Part shown: in pieces, positions 1 to 12,514 of the stretch
Position numbering within the stretch: position 1 is the stretch's first letter
Layout of the letters: the number at the start of each line of letters is the position of its first letter
Assembly (NCBI GenBank): GCA_032164245.1
Contig: JAVMKO010000009.1
Span: forward strand, 77,385,212-77,449,211
From: Sternotherus odoratus
Lineage: Eukaryota > Chordata > Testudines > Kinosternidae
Direction of reading: 5' to 3'
Length of the DNA: 64,000 nt
The notes under the pieces: model-generated
Seen by the model: the letters and a program-made list of their open reading frames with translations, nothing else
Databases searched by the model: none
Told to the model about the DNA's origin: nothing
Position numbers and translations under genes: made by a program

Positions 1-594
1 GTCTAGACAACAACTATGAAAAATAAAACTGCCAGCCAATAGAAGGTGATTCATGAGCACAGAGAACGTGACTTTCACAGAAGCAGGACCTAGACCATGG
101 AACTCACTGCCAGAATAATTAAAACTGACCATTCCATTCCCCATTTTCAAAACTAAATGCAAAATTTATTTCTTTGACCTAATTTTCCCACAATAAATTC
201 TCCTCACACACTCACCAACTCTATCCTATTCATTTTCACTTACCTGATGGAAAGCAAGAGAGGGAGATTATTGTCTTTTTATATTTTTACTCACCCACCC
301 ACTAGTCAGATTCTACAGGGATGTGTGCAAACATGAGAACAGAAGGGAAGAGAGAGAAAAAAATCAAAATCCTAAACATGGATGCCCTCAAGCTTTGTCA
401 CTTGGGCTCATCCATAATTATCATGCAACTTGGACCGTCATTGCACAAAAAAATCTATAATTATTCAAAGAATGGCACTTTCTGAATGAATATTCATCCA
501 GCGTTTGTCATGAAATGCAGCATTTGTTGTCACACATTTGAAGAAATATATATTTTACCTACCAATATCAAACGTTATATTGGCCAAAATGGAC
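1..594. other. intergenic, no gene seen
   Basis: AT-rich single-copy-looking DNA. I see no gene, RNA or recognisable repeat boundary in it. Confidence 0.5.
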
Positions 595-875
595 CGTGGC
601 CAGTGGCTATAGAAAGAACTTGAGAGTCAGGACCCCTGGATTCTAAAGTGGCTGTCACTGACTTGATGTATGACTCTCTGAAAGTCACAAACTTTCTTTG
701 CCTCAGTTTTCCCACCTCTAAAATGAAAACAGTTATACATACCTACTTCACGGGGATGTTTGTAAAGTGTTACCTTGTAAAGAACTTGTAACACCTACCT
801 CACATATTAACATCTCTAAAGCACCTTGAGATCCTCAGATTAAAGGTGCCATATAAATACAAAGCAGAAGTAACA
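595..875 (+). repeat. MIR/CORE-SINE-like element
   Basis: The text runs from an exchange like 'gagagtcaggacccctggat' through 'gcctcagttttcccacctct' to 'gccatataaatacaaa'. This order (accounting of a duty to cross-check: sentence-like blocks 'tcaggacccctggattct', 'cctcagttttccca', 'aaatgaaaacagttata') is that of the ancient amniote MIR/CORE-SINE group in sense orientation. Divergence is high, so boundaries are approximate. Confidence 0.6.
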
Positions 876-2376
876 CACTGTGTGTTCTGCACTGACCACT
901 CAATTAAACTATATTATGGAATAATTGCTATGCAAGTTAGAGGAAGGTCTGAGAACGATGATTTAAACAATGTTCAAATTGCTAGCTATACCTTTGGCTC
1001 TTAAATAAATGAATGAGCAACAGTGTTTCATGGCAAATTTATTTCCATTAGTTTCCTGAAGAACAAAGACTTTTGGATCATTATTCTTTAGAACCTGATC
1101 TGAAGATCCCAAAGAACTTGTAGAGCAGTACATGTAGAACAGTCATGGAGAGGAGGTTAAGTAGCTCAGATTGGTGACTGAATATAAAGTCTTCCAACTC
1201 TAGGTGACCAGCACAAATCCTGCCCAGGTTGCTTGACTACTACAAAGTATGGCTTTTTTCCCCATTGGTGGTTGTTGTACTTCAGAACTGCGTCTTCCTG
1301 TCTTTTATCCTTAACTCTAATTGTCTTTATTACTTTTCTCAAACCCACTTTGGGATAAAAGATCTATGACAGAGTGGAAGTAATTGCAGAACCTTAGGTC
1401 TGTACAGATGTCTGTCAAGACAGATGCCCCTTTCTTAAAAAATTTTTTTAATGCCATCTCAGCAAGACATCAGTGGGAACACGTGGTAGGCAATGAGGTA
1501 AGCAAAAAAAAATAATACATTCCTAGGTTATGCTGGCAACGTTGATGACAGGTGTGAACAAAAGTAGCATATAAAAAAAAAAGGCCAGGCTAAAAAAAAA
1601 ATCTAGCTGTATTTAAAAGGGGAAAGAATCCATGGTTGTCAAATGACAAAGGACAAAATTAGTAGTGACAGAAATTGTATTTGTGAGCTTCAAAATGGGA
1701 GGTTAAAAGAAAAAAAAATGAAAACTATAAAAAAACTTGACAATGTCTTTTTAACAAGCACTATATCTTGTGATAAAGTTGAATGGTTCTTGGAATGTAA
1801 TCAATATTTTCACTAACCGCTTTCTGCAAAAATGGCAATAATCCTTTTGCTGGATTCTTCTCAGATATGTTCAGATGACATACAGCAGCTCTGAATTTCT
1901 CCAGATGATAATTCACTCTACAGAGTCAATTTCTCAGTAGACTAGCAGAAGAAAATTGTCTAAAAAGGTACAGTGTTCATATTTTGACAATATATCTTGA
2001 CTGTTAGCAGGCTGGTGTCTTACAGAATATTATTTGAGAGCTTCACTTCAGAAAAGCCAGAGGATACCGTTATGGCTTTTATATTTTATCTGAGTATTCC
2101 AACAATCCCAAAGAAGAAACAGAAGATGATTGTTAGAGACAACATAGACAACATGTTTACTTGAACAACCACCTTTTACGGACTTGCTTCTCCTTTCACT
2201 TATAAGACTACAAATCAAGAGTAACTACTCTGAGAACATTTGAGTTACATAAATGTGAGGGGGAAATCAGGCTCTGTATCTCTAATAACACATCACCGTG
2301 GGCCTTTAATCCATATGAATAAATCTATAAATCCAGTTGCTTATTCGCTCATAGGCAGAATGTACTGAAAATATAG
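876..2376. other. intergenic, no gene seen
   Basis: AT-rich DNA with several A-runs (around 1503-1515, 1575-1605, 1710-1735). No open frame in it has exon-like context and I see no clear repeat family. Confidence 0.5.
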
Positions 2377-3118
2377 CTCCCTGTAGTGGGGCGACTGCCC
2401 CACTCCAGCAGAAAGTGGCTTAAAACAGCCCTGGGAAGGGCTATGGCTGGGGGCAAGCAGCTCCCAGGCTGAGTAGGGAAAAGCTGGGCTGATTGGGAAG
2501 CAGGCTCAGTTGGGTGGCCACGCCCCAAACAGACCAGGCCCTTATAAAAGGGCTGAGAGGCAGGGGCCTGAGAAGAGAGTCTCCTCTGTCTATAGAGGAA
2601 GACAGGCCTGGCTGCTGAGAGCTTGAGTAGATACCCAGAGTGAAGCAGGGCTGGGGCAGAGCATTTAGGAGCTGGGGAAGCTCCTGCCTGGAAACGCCCA
2701 GGCTGCAGGGCCTATGGGAAGGCCTAACAAAGGGTACTGGGGTCGCAGGGGGCAGCCCATGGCTACTGAGGTAGAAGCAGCAGGTCAAACCCCCCTTGCC
2801 AGTGATGAATGGCAATTATACTGCAGTCTGCCCCAGTGAACGGGGGCAAGTGGTGACTGGCAGTTGCCTAGACTGAGGCAAGGTGGGGATAGAGGGTGGG
2901 GGTTCCCCAGGGAGGGGGAGACCCTAAGATCTGAGGGGGTACTGCAGGGGTGCAGCACCCAAGGGAAGAGGGCACCAGGGTCCAGGAAGGGACTCTGGGC
3001 CAGAGCAGCAACCGGGACATCAGCCTGCAGAGGGCGCTCCAGACGCTGGACAGAGCTAATTCCCGGACAAACCAGCAGGAGGTGCAGCAGGGGTGAGTCG
3101 CCGCCCTGCTACACTCCC
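2377..3118 (+). mobile_element. solo LTR (732 bp) with 5-bp target duplication
   Basis: The LTR is 2382-3113. It begins TGTAGTGGGGCG and ends CGCCCTGCTACA, so it has the TG...CA termini of retroviral-type LTRs with imperfect inverted ends. It is flanked on both sides by CTCCC (2377-2381 and 3114-3118), a 5-bp target-site duplication. A TATA motif (cttataaaag, 2541-2550) sits in the first third, as expected for the U3 promoter. No internal gag/pol/env sequence is attached, so this is a solo LTR left by recombination between the two LTRs. The open frames within it are chance. A shorter relative in opposite orientation is at 40881-41389. Confidence 0.85.
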
Positions 3119-3379
3119 ATATTTCTGAACCATCTCAATACCCAGGATAGTACTAATAGACAGTGGGAAATCCTAAATAAAGTTCTGACTCTTGTTTTAA
3201 TCAAACAACAAGCCTGTGGTACACAAGATTCTCTCCCATGGACACATTTTACTGCAAACTGATTATTTGCCTTCCTCTAACAATAAACAACTGGAGACCA
3301 CATTTAATAATTATGATGGCAGCATCTTGACTACTTCAAATACATTTGCACACAAAAGGCTAATGGTTTAAAGAAGGTT

Positions 3380-3560
3380 AAAACACTGGATTGGGACTCA
3401 AGATTTGAGTTTGGTTCCCAGCTCTGCCACAGACTTCCTGTGTGACCTTGGTCAAGTGATTTAATCACTCTGTGCTTCAGTTCCTGCTTGTAGAACTGGC
3501 ATTACTCTACTTCTTTTGTCTGTTTGGATTGTAAGCTCTTCTGGGCAGGGACTCCTCTTT
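3380..3560 (+). repeat. MIR-like SINE
   Basis: The blocks 'gagtttggttcccagctct', 'cctgtgtgaccttggtcaag' and 'ctgtgcttcagttcctgc' follow in the order of MIR-type SINEs. They are followed by the 'ggattgtaagctcttctggg' tail common to this group. Sense orientation; ends approximate. Confidence 0.65.
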
Positions 3561-4522
3561 ACTATAAGTGACTGTGATTTTCAAAACTGACTAGGAAATT
3601 TAACCACACAAATTTCATTGAAATTAACTGTAGTTTAGTAGCTAAATCACCTAATCAATTTTGAAAATCACCTAGTCAGCCTCAACCTATATGTACAGCT
3701 ATCACAATGGGGTCCTAACAATAGTTTGAACCTTTAAAATTGCCTCTTACATAAAAAAATAAATAACATTAGCAACAGAAACTAACAAATTTTGCCCATT
3801 TGCAGAAAAAGGGAAGGCAAAAAAAAAATTATATTTTGCATCATATGGCTTTACAAGTTTTTTTCTCCAGAGGCAATACAGTTTTTCACCAGTATTAAAC
3901 TTTCTCTCGCTCAGTGAAACTAGATGCTGTGCCTCACAGTGGGGGAACACAGGATAAATCACCTTGATCACGTGATCACAATCTGAATCTCAAGTGAATG
4001 ATCAGCAGCGCTCACTTTCATTGATACATGGGAAGCCTGGGAAGAGGTCATTGGGGTCATCAAGAGAAATAACAGTATATTCTAAAGAAAATTCACCATA
4101 ATTTCTTCTTAACTGTCTCTTAGCTGTTTTCTTAAAGTTCAGAAATCAAATGTTCCTCCCTGGGAAAAACTCATAGGATGGGTAAAAAGGCTTGTCAAAC
4201 CCCTTGAGAGTGAAATGGTGGAACTTCCAAGAAATGTTCCTTTCATTGGGTAGGACCTTCAGCCTTGGAGATCTCATGACTGATACTCTGCAGACTTTCT
4301 GAATTTTCAAGGAGTTTAAAGACCCTATTCCATGGATCTGGGGTCTCTACAAGGGAGAGTCAGCCCCTCTTCTTGGCTCTTGGATCCCCTTCACCCTTGG
4401 CTACTATATTACTTATTATATCTCTCATCTCCCTGCACCCAATAGGGGAAAGGCTGTAAGGAGAATTAATATTATTTAGACTAATATTAATTCCTATACA
4501 GATTTCCAAGCAGAGATCTGTC

Positions 4523-4830
4523 AAGTCTCTAGGCCTTGGTCTACACTAGGGGGAGGGATCAATCTAAGTTATGCAACTTCAGCTACGAGAATAATGTAGC
4601 TGAAATCAACGTACTGAGATCTACTCACAGCGGTGTCTTCACTGCATTGAGTCGACTGTTTCGGCTCCCCTGTTGACTGCGACTGCACCTCTGATAGTGG
4701 TGGAATACAGGAGTCAACAGGAGAGTGCTCGGGGGGTCGATTTATCACATCCAGACTAGATGCGATAAATCGACCCCCGCTGGATCGATCGCTACCCACC
4801 AATCTGGCGGGTAGTATAGACATACCCTAG
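4523..4830. mobile_element. MITE-like element with 'tctacact' termini
   Basis: The left end reads AGGCCTTGGTCTACACTA and the right end, on the other strand, AGGGTATGTCTATACTA, giving imperfect terminal inverted repeats about 17 bp long. The interior has a second inverted block (tcgatttatc near 4737 and gataaatcga near 4764). There is no transposase. I could not identify a target duplication with confidence. Related ends occur at 36373. Confidence 0.6.
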
Positions 4831-6390
4831 GAAAGGATACTAGATGGAGCAACTGTTTCTAGTCCTTCCTCTACTCCAACACTCACCCCATCTGCAGCAA
4901 TATGGCGTATGTGAGGAAGGCCTTCCAGAGAATTGTTGTGGTTGCTGCAGTGTATCGTGTCTTCCTCCCAACTCTTCTTTGGAGAGACCATCTACTTTCC
5001 TCTTCATCATGAGCCTTTATGTAAGGAAACTCATGCTTCTCATCTTTTGTGGGTAGCAGATTTGTTTGAAGAAGTTTAAAATGTGGAGATTGTAAGAGTC
5101 AAAGTGTAAAGAAATTCCACCAATGGAATAGACAAACATGTAACAAGTGGAAAATACAAAGAGTGATTGCTAATAAGCCACTTAAGGTGGGGAGGGGAGG
5201 AAAAATTCCTTAAATGCCTGAATATGCAGCATGTGAAAAGGAAGAGAGGTAAAGGCAGAAAAGACAGAAGCAGGATCGTTTCTCACTACTTGTTTGTAGC
5301 ATATGTACCCAAACAATTCATTACCTCATTCCTTATAGGGACAATCATTTCTTCTTAGCCTCCTTCGTCAGTCTCAGCATTACTTAGTGCCCCAGAATGG
5401 ACAAGCAAAGGGACAAAGCCAATGAGGAGCAGCACAGGTCATGCTGTAGAAGGTGACTGCAAGACACTTTAACTATTAATAATTTAGCTTAGTATTCAGT
5501 CTTTAACATTTAAGTGAGGATTCATTGTCACATCATCCATCACAGACAGACACACATCAGGGAGATAAAAGGTAGAAAGAAAAAGAAAAAAAGAGAGAGC
5601 AGGAATAAAACTCTTTTTGTTACTTCCAGGCATGTTTTGTGGTTTGGTTGCTAAGCTCAATGTATTTCAATGCTTTGCTTTTTATGGATCACTTAGTTGA
5701 ACTAAAAAACACAAAACACATTGGTTTTGAGGCAGTCCCATAGCTAGGACCTCTGAACACATATCTGCCATTTCAGGAGGATGTCGTTATTTGGATTTGG
5801 GTTATACATAGTTGGGAGGAACAGCTCCATATTAATTCCCCTTTTGGGTATGTTTAGCAGGCACTGTTCTGGCTTGTTTTCGGTTATATTTATAAGACCG
5901 TGACTCTGGTTCCTATTAAAGTCAACAGGATCTACATGTGTATGTTCTGCAGCAGAACAGCTCTTCTCCTTCAAGTAGGGTCAGGTCATCAAACAGAACC
6001 CAGTTGTTTTCCTGCCTCAACACAGGTTGCGGGTTCCTGGTATTTCTCCAGGATATTTCTTTTTTCCCATTTTTGCACATGCACATGAAGAAAGAGTCCA
6101 GGCAAAGGCACCTTTGATTCTGAAGATGAGAACAGCAGAAGAGGTTTAAAAAGGATGCCAGCTCAGCATGTGCAGTGGTAAGCAGCAGGCACAGGCGTTA
6201 GGTTGTCTTACCCCATCTCAGAACCCCACAATACCCAGCTGATGGTCAGTATCATAGCTGGGAATATATGTATGCCAGGTATGAGTGCTACAGTGGCTCA
6301 ACCAGCTTATTCTAACAAAAAGCAACCCACCCACCCAGAGAACATGGTAGGAAAACCACATGGCAGGCTGTTAGGAGCTAACTGCTTCTG
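4831..6390. other. intergenic, no gene seen
   Basis: Purine-rich tract at 5575-5605, otherwise AT-rich DNA. Open frames are all under 80 codons with no homology that I recognise. Confidence 0.5.
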
Positions 6391-6394
6391 AGTT

Positions 6395-6620
6395 GTATCA
6401 TTTTGCACTTCAATAGCACTTTTCATGCAAGGATCTCAAAGTATTTTAAAAAGAAGGGCAAGAATCATTACCTCTCTTTCACCACCGAGTCATAGAGATG
6501 TTAAGTGACATGCCCAACATCAGATTCAGTCTCCTTGATTTAGTTCCTTGTCCAAGATAACATGACCAGAATGAGATGGAGAAAGACAGCCATACAGATG
6601 TCCTCTACTGCACTGAGGAA
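6395..6620 (-). repeat. MIR-like SINE, antisense
   Basis: The blocks 'ggatctcaaagtattttaaa', 'tcattacctctctttcac' and 'gttaagtgacatgcccaa' resemble the reverse complement of MIR-type SINEs. Old and degraded. Confidence 0.5.
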
Positions 6621-6939
6621 CATGGCACCTCTACTCTCTCTCTTTCTTTTTTAGATAAGTACTTTCAAACCAAATGTGCATGAGTTTCTGGTACTGTTGA
6701 AAGAAGTAAATATAATCTTTGTATCTCTTAAATTGCCATAATATAAAGGAACACTTGAACCATATGGATAGGTGTAGTTGCTTTTAATCAATATACTATC
6801 ATCACTAACAGATTACTGATATTTGTGCTGTTATTGTTAAACTATATACTGTATATATTCATCTTTCCTTTCTAGCATTTGACACTGATGTAACAGAGGA
6901 AAATCAGGCCCTAAATGACCCTCATAAGTAAGGATCCAA

Positions 6940-7385
6940 TTCTGTCAAGGAGGTCACAGATTCCATAACTTCTATGGAAGCTCTGTGACTTCTTCGGCTT
7001 CAGCCTGCCACAGCGGCAGCAGTGGAGCAGCTGTCAGCCCCCATCCAGGAGCAGCGGTTGGGGCCAGATCAGCCCCCGGGGCCTTGGCTGGTTGGTTGCT
7101 GGGACCAGAGTGGTAGTTGCCATGGTTGGAGTAAGAGCAGTGGCTGCCATCACAGGACCAGCCAACGGAGCAGCAGTCAAACTGCATCAACCCTACAGGA
7201 GGAGCAGTGGGGCCAGGGCAGCAGTCAGTGATCAGCTCCGACTGTTAGTCCGCCCCTCCTCCCCCTTCCCACAGTATTTTTAGTAAAAGTCCAGGACAGG
7301 TTACTGGCTTCCACAAATTTCTGTTTATTACCCACGACCTATCCATGACTTTTACTAAAATTCCTGTGACATAACCTTAACCTTA
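6940..7385. repeat. interspersed repeat, first of two local copies
   Basis: Contains 'aaggaggtcacagattcc', 'tgtgacttcttcggcttc' and a CAG/GCAG-rich middle with many cagcag units. It ends near 'cctgtgacataaccttaacc'. The same blocks recur at 9868-10085 (gaggtcacagatgccatg, gacttctttggcttcagccc, accgtgaccataccctg), so this is a repeat family rather than a gene. The CAG-rich middle produces overlapping false open frames on both strands. Confidence 0.6.
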
Positions 7386-7386
7386 C

Positions 7387-7465
7387 TCATGAGTGACCTC
7401 AGTGACAGAATCGGATTCTTATTCATGAGTGACCTCCGTGACAGAATCGGATTCTTACTCATGAG
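7387..7465. repeat. 36-bp tandem repeat, 2.2 copies
   Basis: Units begin at 7387 and 7423 and a partial third at 7459, each starting tcatgagtgacctc and differing by only a couple of bases. It lies directly after the repeat ending near 7385 and probably arose by slippage at its end. Confidence 0.9.
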
Positions 7466-7795
7466 GTATATTTTGTCACCAATGGAGTTAAGTGTTGTTG
7501 ATCAATAGCTAATTTTCTAGTTATAATTTTATCATAAACATTTAAAAAGAAAAGAAATACTATACTTGGCATCTTAGTTTAACAACTCTGAGTAATTAAA
7601 ACAGGCCAGCTAAATGGCAGTCCCAATTAATGTAAAACATTTTTCATTGTAGCGAGTTCCTTGATAGGGACGAGTTTTGAAAACTGTATCTCCTTCAGTG
7701 AAGAAAGAAAGGGTTAGTTCTATATATTTTGTCTGTTGACCACTGAAGACTGAGGGACAAATATTGATCTCATTATACAGAAAGACTACGGCCTA

Positions 7796-8015
7796 CCGTA
7801 TTTTTCGCCCTATAAGACGCACTTTTTCTTCCCCAAAACGGGGGGGGGGGGGGGAAAGTTGGTGCGTCTTATAGGGCGAATGTCTTATAGGGCAAAAAAA
7901 AAAAAAGCGCCTCGCTCTCCCGTCCCCGCCGCGCGGGCGGGCTGCCGAGGTTCCCCCCTCCCAAAACGAGGGGGCGTCTTATAGGCCGGAGCGTCCTATA
8001 AGACAAAAAATACGG
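7796..8015. mobile_element. TA-flanked MITE, CCGTATTTTT termini
   Basis: The left end is CCGTATTTTTCGCCCTATAA and the right end reads inward as CCGTATTTTTTGTCTTATAG, giving inverted repeats of about 30 bp. Both ends are flanked by TA (7794-7795, 8016-8017), the target of Tc1/mariner-type transposases. The interior has a G-run, an A-run and a GC-rich block (around 7908-7965). It is non-autonomous. A larger copy in reverse order is at 31566-32014. Confidence 0.85.
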
Positions 8016-8145
8016 TACATTCTTTTTATCTTACTCACACACTGAAGTCACAGGCACTAGAGATGGAGGGCAGGACCCAAAGGGCCATCCCCTCTCTCAC
8101 TTTTTAAAATTTGGCCGAGAGGGAGAGTGCTGCAGCCTTGTTTGG

Positions 8146-8284
8146 CTGTCTGGCACCATGTCCCACCCTGGATCATGCCATGTGCCAGGCAGGTCCTGCT
8201 CTTCATCATCCTGGCTGTCTGGCACCACATCCCACCCCGGGATCATGCCATGTGCCAGGCAGGTCCTGCTCTGCATCATCCCAC
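8146..8284. repeat. 69-bp tandem duplication
   Basis: Two adjacent copies start at 8146 and 8215 with ctgtctggcacca; both contain 'atgccatgtgccaggcaggt' and differ at a few positions. Open frames run through both on both strands, but they have no start context, splice context or known homology, so I treat this as a non-coding duplication. Confidence 0.85.
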
Positions 8285-9867
8285 GTTCCACCAGCTGAAT
8301 CGTCACCTGCCAGCCAGAATTGCATCAGTGGCTCCTCTCAGTGCCAGGGACCAGCCAGATCAGAGAAGTGTGATGGGCTGAGGGCTAACTGACAGGGAAG
8401 GGATGGGAAGAAATAGGGCGGGGTGGGGAACAGGGCAGGAGGCAAGTGTTTTGGCAGCATCAGGTCTGTGTGGGAGGGGTTTGGCTTCCCCACTTCTGCA
8501 GTCCTTCCAACAGCTATTACTGAAGTAAATGGAACTACTCACATGACCAAGGCAAGTCGCATTTGTCCCTCAGTATACACATTTCTAGTACTAAACAGTG
8601 ATTCTCTTAGTCAAACATAAGCATGATAGAGGTTAAACAACTATTGGAGAGCAGGTTCAGTTTTAACATAGGACTGGCTCAGATGAATAATTAAAGCATT
8701 ACCCTCAAGTAAGGGAACAGAAAAACGAATGGATCTGATCCTTCATCACTGAAAACAAAAGAAATGTTGCCATTACTTTGAATGGAGCAGGACAACTGTT
8801 TGTATTAATAATGTGCATAAAATTAGATTAGTAGTTTTCCTGATATTGTAAATAAACATGATTCCAAAAAGGATAGATGCACTCCTGTACGTAATGCAAT
8901 TAAAATGGGGAATTAATGAATCAATGCTTTGTTGTGCTTGTAATTTGGCTGAAAATTGTGGTTTTGCGGTCTTACAATTTGGATCTGGGGAAGAATGCAA
9001 ATGAAAACACAACAGTACTTAGCAACTATTTGTTTATTCCTTTGTTCTCAAAACTGCACAGAAAATTACTGCCTGCCTCTGGTAACTGGCAATTACAGGC
9101 AAAAAAAAATATTAAAATAAAATATGTTATATTATCAAAACTAAACTAAGCTTTTCAACAAAATAAACAGAAAACAACCCCAGGCATGCAGCAGGTAACA
9201 CATTAGGAAGATTCAGCTTCTTTAACAAGGCCCTTCCTAACACCTCTGTAGGTATCTATGACTGCTTCTGTCAGCTCAAGATGGGTGATGCTGCAATATT
9301 AAGTAGCACCAAAGAATGAAATGAGCAGCATATAGCAAAATTCTGTAGAGCCCTCACATCCCTGAAGTCCCACTTGCCAGCATGATACCATAGCCCCGGG
9401 AATGAAGCAACATTGTGGCTTTAAAATTTAAATATTGATTAAGGAAACATTTGACATATGGGAATGCTCAGCTGCAAAACTTTGTTAAATTGCATTTACT
9501 CTGTGCCATTTTCACAGGCATTAAACAGTACTTGTGGCCCTATACCGTCTTCAACCCTGCCAAAATTGATAAATCAGGCTTCAAGTGGATTTAAATATTT
9601 ATATTTTGAATTTCTATTTTCAGGTTCTACACAGATTTAACTGAATTTAGTTTTAGCTTTGGTATGCATTTCTCTAGACTCAAGAATGCCAGATGTTCAA
9701 ATGCCACTGAGGATTATTATTATTTATTTATTCATGTAGCACCATTCCTCATGTATCATGGTTCCTAACAATGAACTAAACAAAAGACAAACACATGTGT
9801 CCTTGTGGTTAGAGTTGTGGTCTACAAGGCAGTATTTCTAGGTTTGCCACTGACTCATTGCTAAGAA

Positions 9868-10085
9868 TAAGTTTTGGTCATGGAGGTCACAGATGCCATG
9901 ACTTTAACAGACTTCTGTGACTTCTTTGGCTTCAGCCCTGGACAGCACGGCTCCGGTTGTCAGCCCCAGGCAATGGGGCTCTGGTATCGACCTCACCGTG
10001 ACCATACCCTGATTAATTTTGTTCTTTTTTCCCCCATGACTGGTCCGTGAATTTTGCTTAATTTTGCCATGACAACACTCCATAC
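9868..10085. repeat. second copy of the 6940-7385 repeat family
   Basis: Shares 'gaggtcacagat', 'ctgtgacttctttggcttca' and 'gtgaccataccctg' with the first copy but lacks its CAG-rich expansion. It interrupts a MIR-like stretch that begins near 9800. Confidence 0.6.
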
Positions 10086-10099
10086 TGACAGTGCAACTC

Positions 10100-10149
10100 T
10101 AGGCAAGCCTCTTAATCCAAAATATAGGCAAGCCTCTTAATCCAAAATA
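10100..10149. repeat. 25-bp direct tandem repeat, two copies
   Basis: Two identical units starting taggcaagcctcttaatc at 10100 and 10125. A recent slippage or duplication event. Confidence 0.95.
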
Positions 10150-10239
10150 TTCTAAGTTAAGCAAATCAATAAAAGTGACCAGATTTTCAAATGTGATAAA
10201 AACCTTCAGCTTTCACTGATTTCCAGTTAGACCACTGAA

Positions 10240-10425
10240 AACTGTATAACTTTAAGCACCCAAGTTTTAAAATTCTGGCCTCAATCTCTTTCCGCTCCAT
10301 TTACTCATCTTTAAAATAAATGCAGTGACAAGTACCTACTTCACAAAGATATTGTGAGACTTAATCCACGTTGCAAAGTGCACTGTGGTATCCTTAGTTG
10401 AAAGGTACTATATAAGTGAAAACTG
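10240..10425 (+). repeat. MIR-like SINE fragment
   Basis: Blocks 'ctttaaaataaatgcagtg', 'tacctacttcacaaagat' and 'ggtactatataagtg' match the 3' half of a MIR/CORE-SINE-like element. Old and degraded. Confidence 0.45.
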
Positions 10426-12039
10426 TAATATTAACAAAAACAAAAAATATAAAACCATTAGAGGAAAAACATAAATGAGTCAAACTTAGATTTAAAACTA
10501 GAAACATCTGTAGGAATTTCTTAAAATTCCAGCAGAGAACAACTGACTGCACAACTATTCAATATCTTGTATAGTAAAGATCTCTCTACTAGCTAAACAA
10601 AGGTGGTGATAATAAGAATGATGGAGAAAGAAATTGTGGGAAGATTACTCATTATTACAAGGAAGGGTTAACATTAATCATGGATTAAACAGAACGTTAA
10701 TGCTGGAATCAATTCCCTTAAATAAGCGGAAATCAAATTTATGATTACCCTAAGCTTCAAAACCAACATTTTCAGTCTCTTGGGAAACCAGCAGAATTGA
10801 AGAAACAACAGGATAATGTAAGGGAAATGTGAACACTGGAAACTTAAAGAGTTGCAGGCAGCAGGAGTATTAAGTTATTAGTTTTTGTGGTGCCCAAATT
10901 TAAATTTTACAGAAAACTTAAGAGCTAAGATTACATTCCAATACCGGCAGCTGAAAATCTACATACCCACCTCAGCCTAATATCAAGGTTCTAATCAGCA
11001 AATTCTTGATCAAAAAGTGAGACCTTTAACCAACCCATTCTAGATTAGTCTGTTCTCTTGAGCAGCCTTAGAGTTCCTCTTTCTTTGGAAATTATCATCA
11101 TGCTGGTCCTTCATATTATTATTATTAAACATTTATATGGGGTAGAACTTACCACACTCAAACAAGTTGGTGGGCCCACTGTGTAAGGATATGCTTGCAC
11201 AATGTCTAATTGGCAGACCCTGCCCAAAATATCTTATAGTCTGAAAGACATGACATTAATGTAAATGTAAAAAAAATGGGGGTAAGGGGAGGGAAAACGA
11301 GATAAAAATAATAGGACGCTTCTCAGTAGACTAGTTGGGCACACTATTCATACCTAACTAGAACCAATGATCACAACTTGACACCTGCCTAGCTATTACC
11401 AAATGGCAGTTTTCTATATGGAACTGTGAGGAATGGAACTTCCTATGAAACTTCTGTATGGAATGGGGCCGAGCCAGCATCTTTAGTCTTTAGCTAGCGT
11501 CACAAGGTCCCACCACTGTTATCTAGTACACTTTCTATTTAAAAAACTTAAATTAAAATCAAAAACTTTATCATCACCTCTCCTGCCAGAAATAGCACTT
11601 TTGTAGCCAAAAGGGACAACAAATGAGATTGCACTTTCTCCCTGTACTTAGTTCCTGCTCTGACTTCATAAACTGGAACCACAATAAATATTTGGAAGCA
11701 AAGTTGGCACATATGCAATGCATTTCTGACCAACAGAATGCTGATCCACAGCACTGAGTGACACCAAAATTTAGCTTCAGCAGAATATCCTCTTTCAGGA
11801 AATGGATTACAACTTACAGAACAATGTTTTATGAAAACAGAGAGGGAAAGTAACTTGGTAAGAGTTTGCTTTGCTAGGCAATCATATAAATCAGCTCTCT
11901 TTGAGAAAGGCCATTAAAAGAACAGTAAAGCTATGTGCTGCCACAAAAGGGACCCAGAATCTGATGCTGAGCAAGCGTTCTCTGTCCATGACAAGTGATG
12001 CCTAGGTACATCACAGAGGCAGTAGGCTGTCTCTGGGGT
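10426..12039. other. intergenic, no gene seen
   Basis: AT-rich DNA. No gene or sharp repeat boundary is visible. Confidence 0.45.
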
Positions 12040-12215
12040 AAGTCTGAGTTGTCATTTTTCCAAAAGCACAACCAATTTCTTGAACACTGATATCACTCCA
12101 GTGATGCCCGTCACAGGACTCTCCTTAGGATCCAGTTCTCGTCTCTTGTTCTGTTTAACTATGTTGATTTCAGTGGAGTTACTCCTTATTTACCCTGTAC
12201 ATCTGAACTGAAAAA
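12040..12215 (-). repeat. ancient repeat of the 'gtaaataaggagtaactcc' type
   Basis: Contains 'ttgaacactgatatcactcc' and 'gtggagttactccttattta'. The same order of blocks recurs at 12995-13140, so the two are copies of one old family. Confidence 0.5.
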
Positions 12216-12514
12216 TATCACTACTTATTACATATCATCAATCTGGTCCTCCCAGAAACACAAGCTACAAAGAAACAGACTATAGAATGAGGAAAAGACA
12301 CCACCACCATTTTTTTGAGTTAATGGGAAACTTGCATTGACTTTACTGAAAACACTACTGAAATGTCTTTTTTGTTAAAAGTAAAACCTGAGATTCTCTC
12401 TTTCACTGGGCTTTTCAGCTGGAGACTCTTCAGTATTCTTTTGGAATGCTTTGGAAATGTTATCAATCATCAACCGTTTCCGAAGGCCAAAACTATAACA
12501 GGGTTCAGAAAAGA

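Noticed and set aside
2441..3262. Frames of 124 and 132 codons on opposite strands
   Set aside because: They lie in or run out of the solo LTR 2382-3113; GC-rich non-coding LTR sequence explains them.
8097..8392. Three overlapping frames of 69-93 codons
   Set aside because: All are readings of one 69-bp tandem duplication, on both strands and in two plus frames; no start or splice context.
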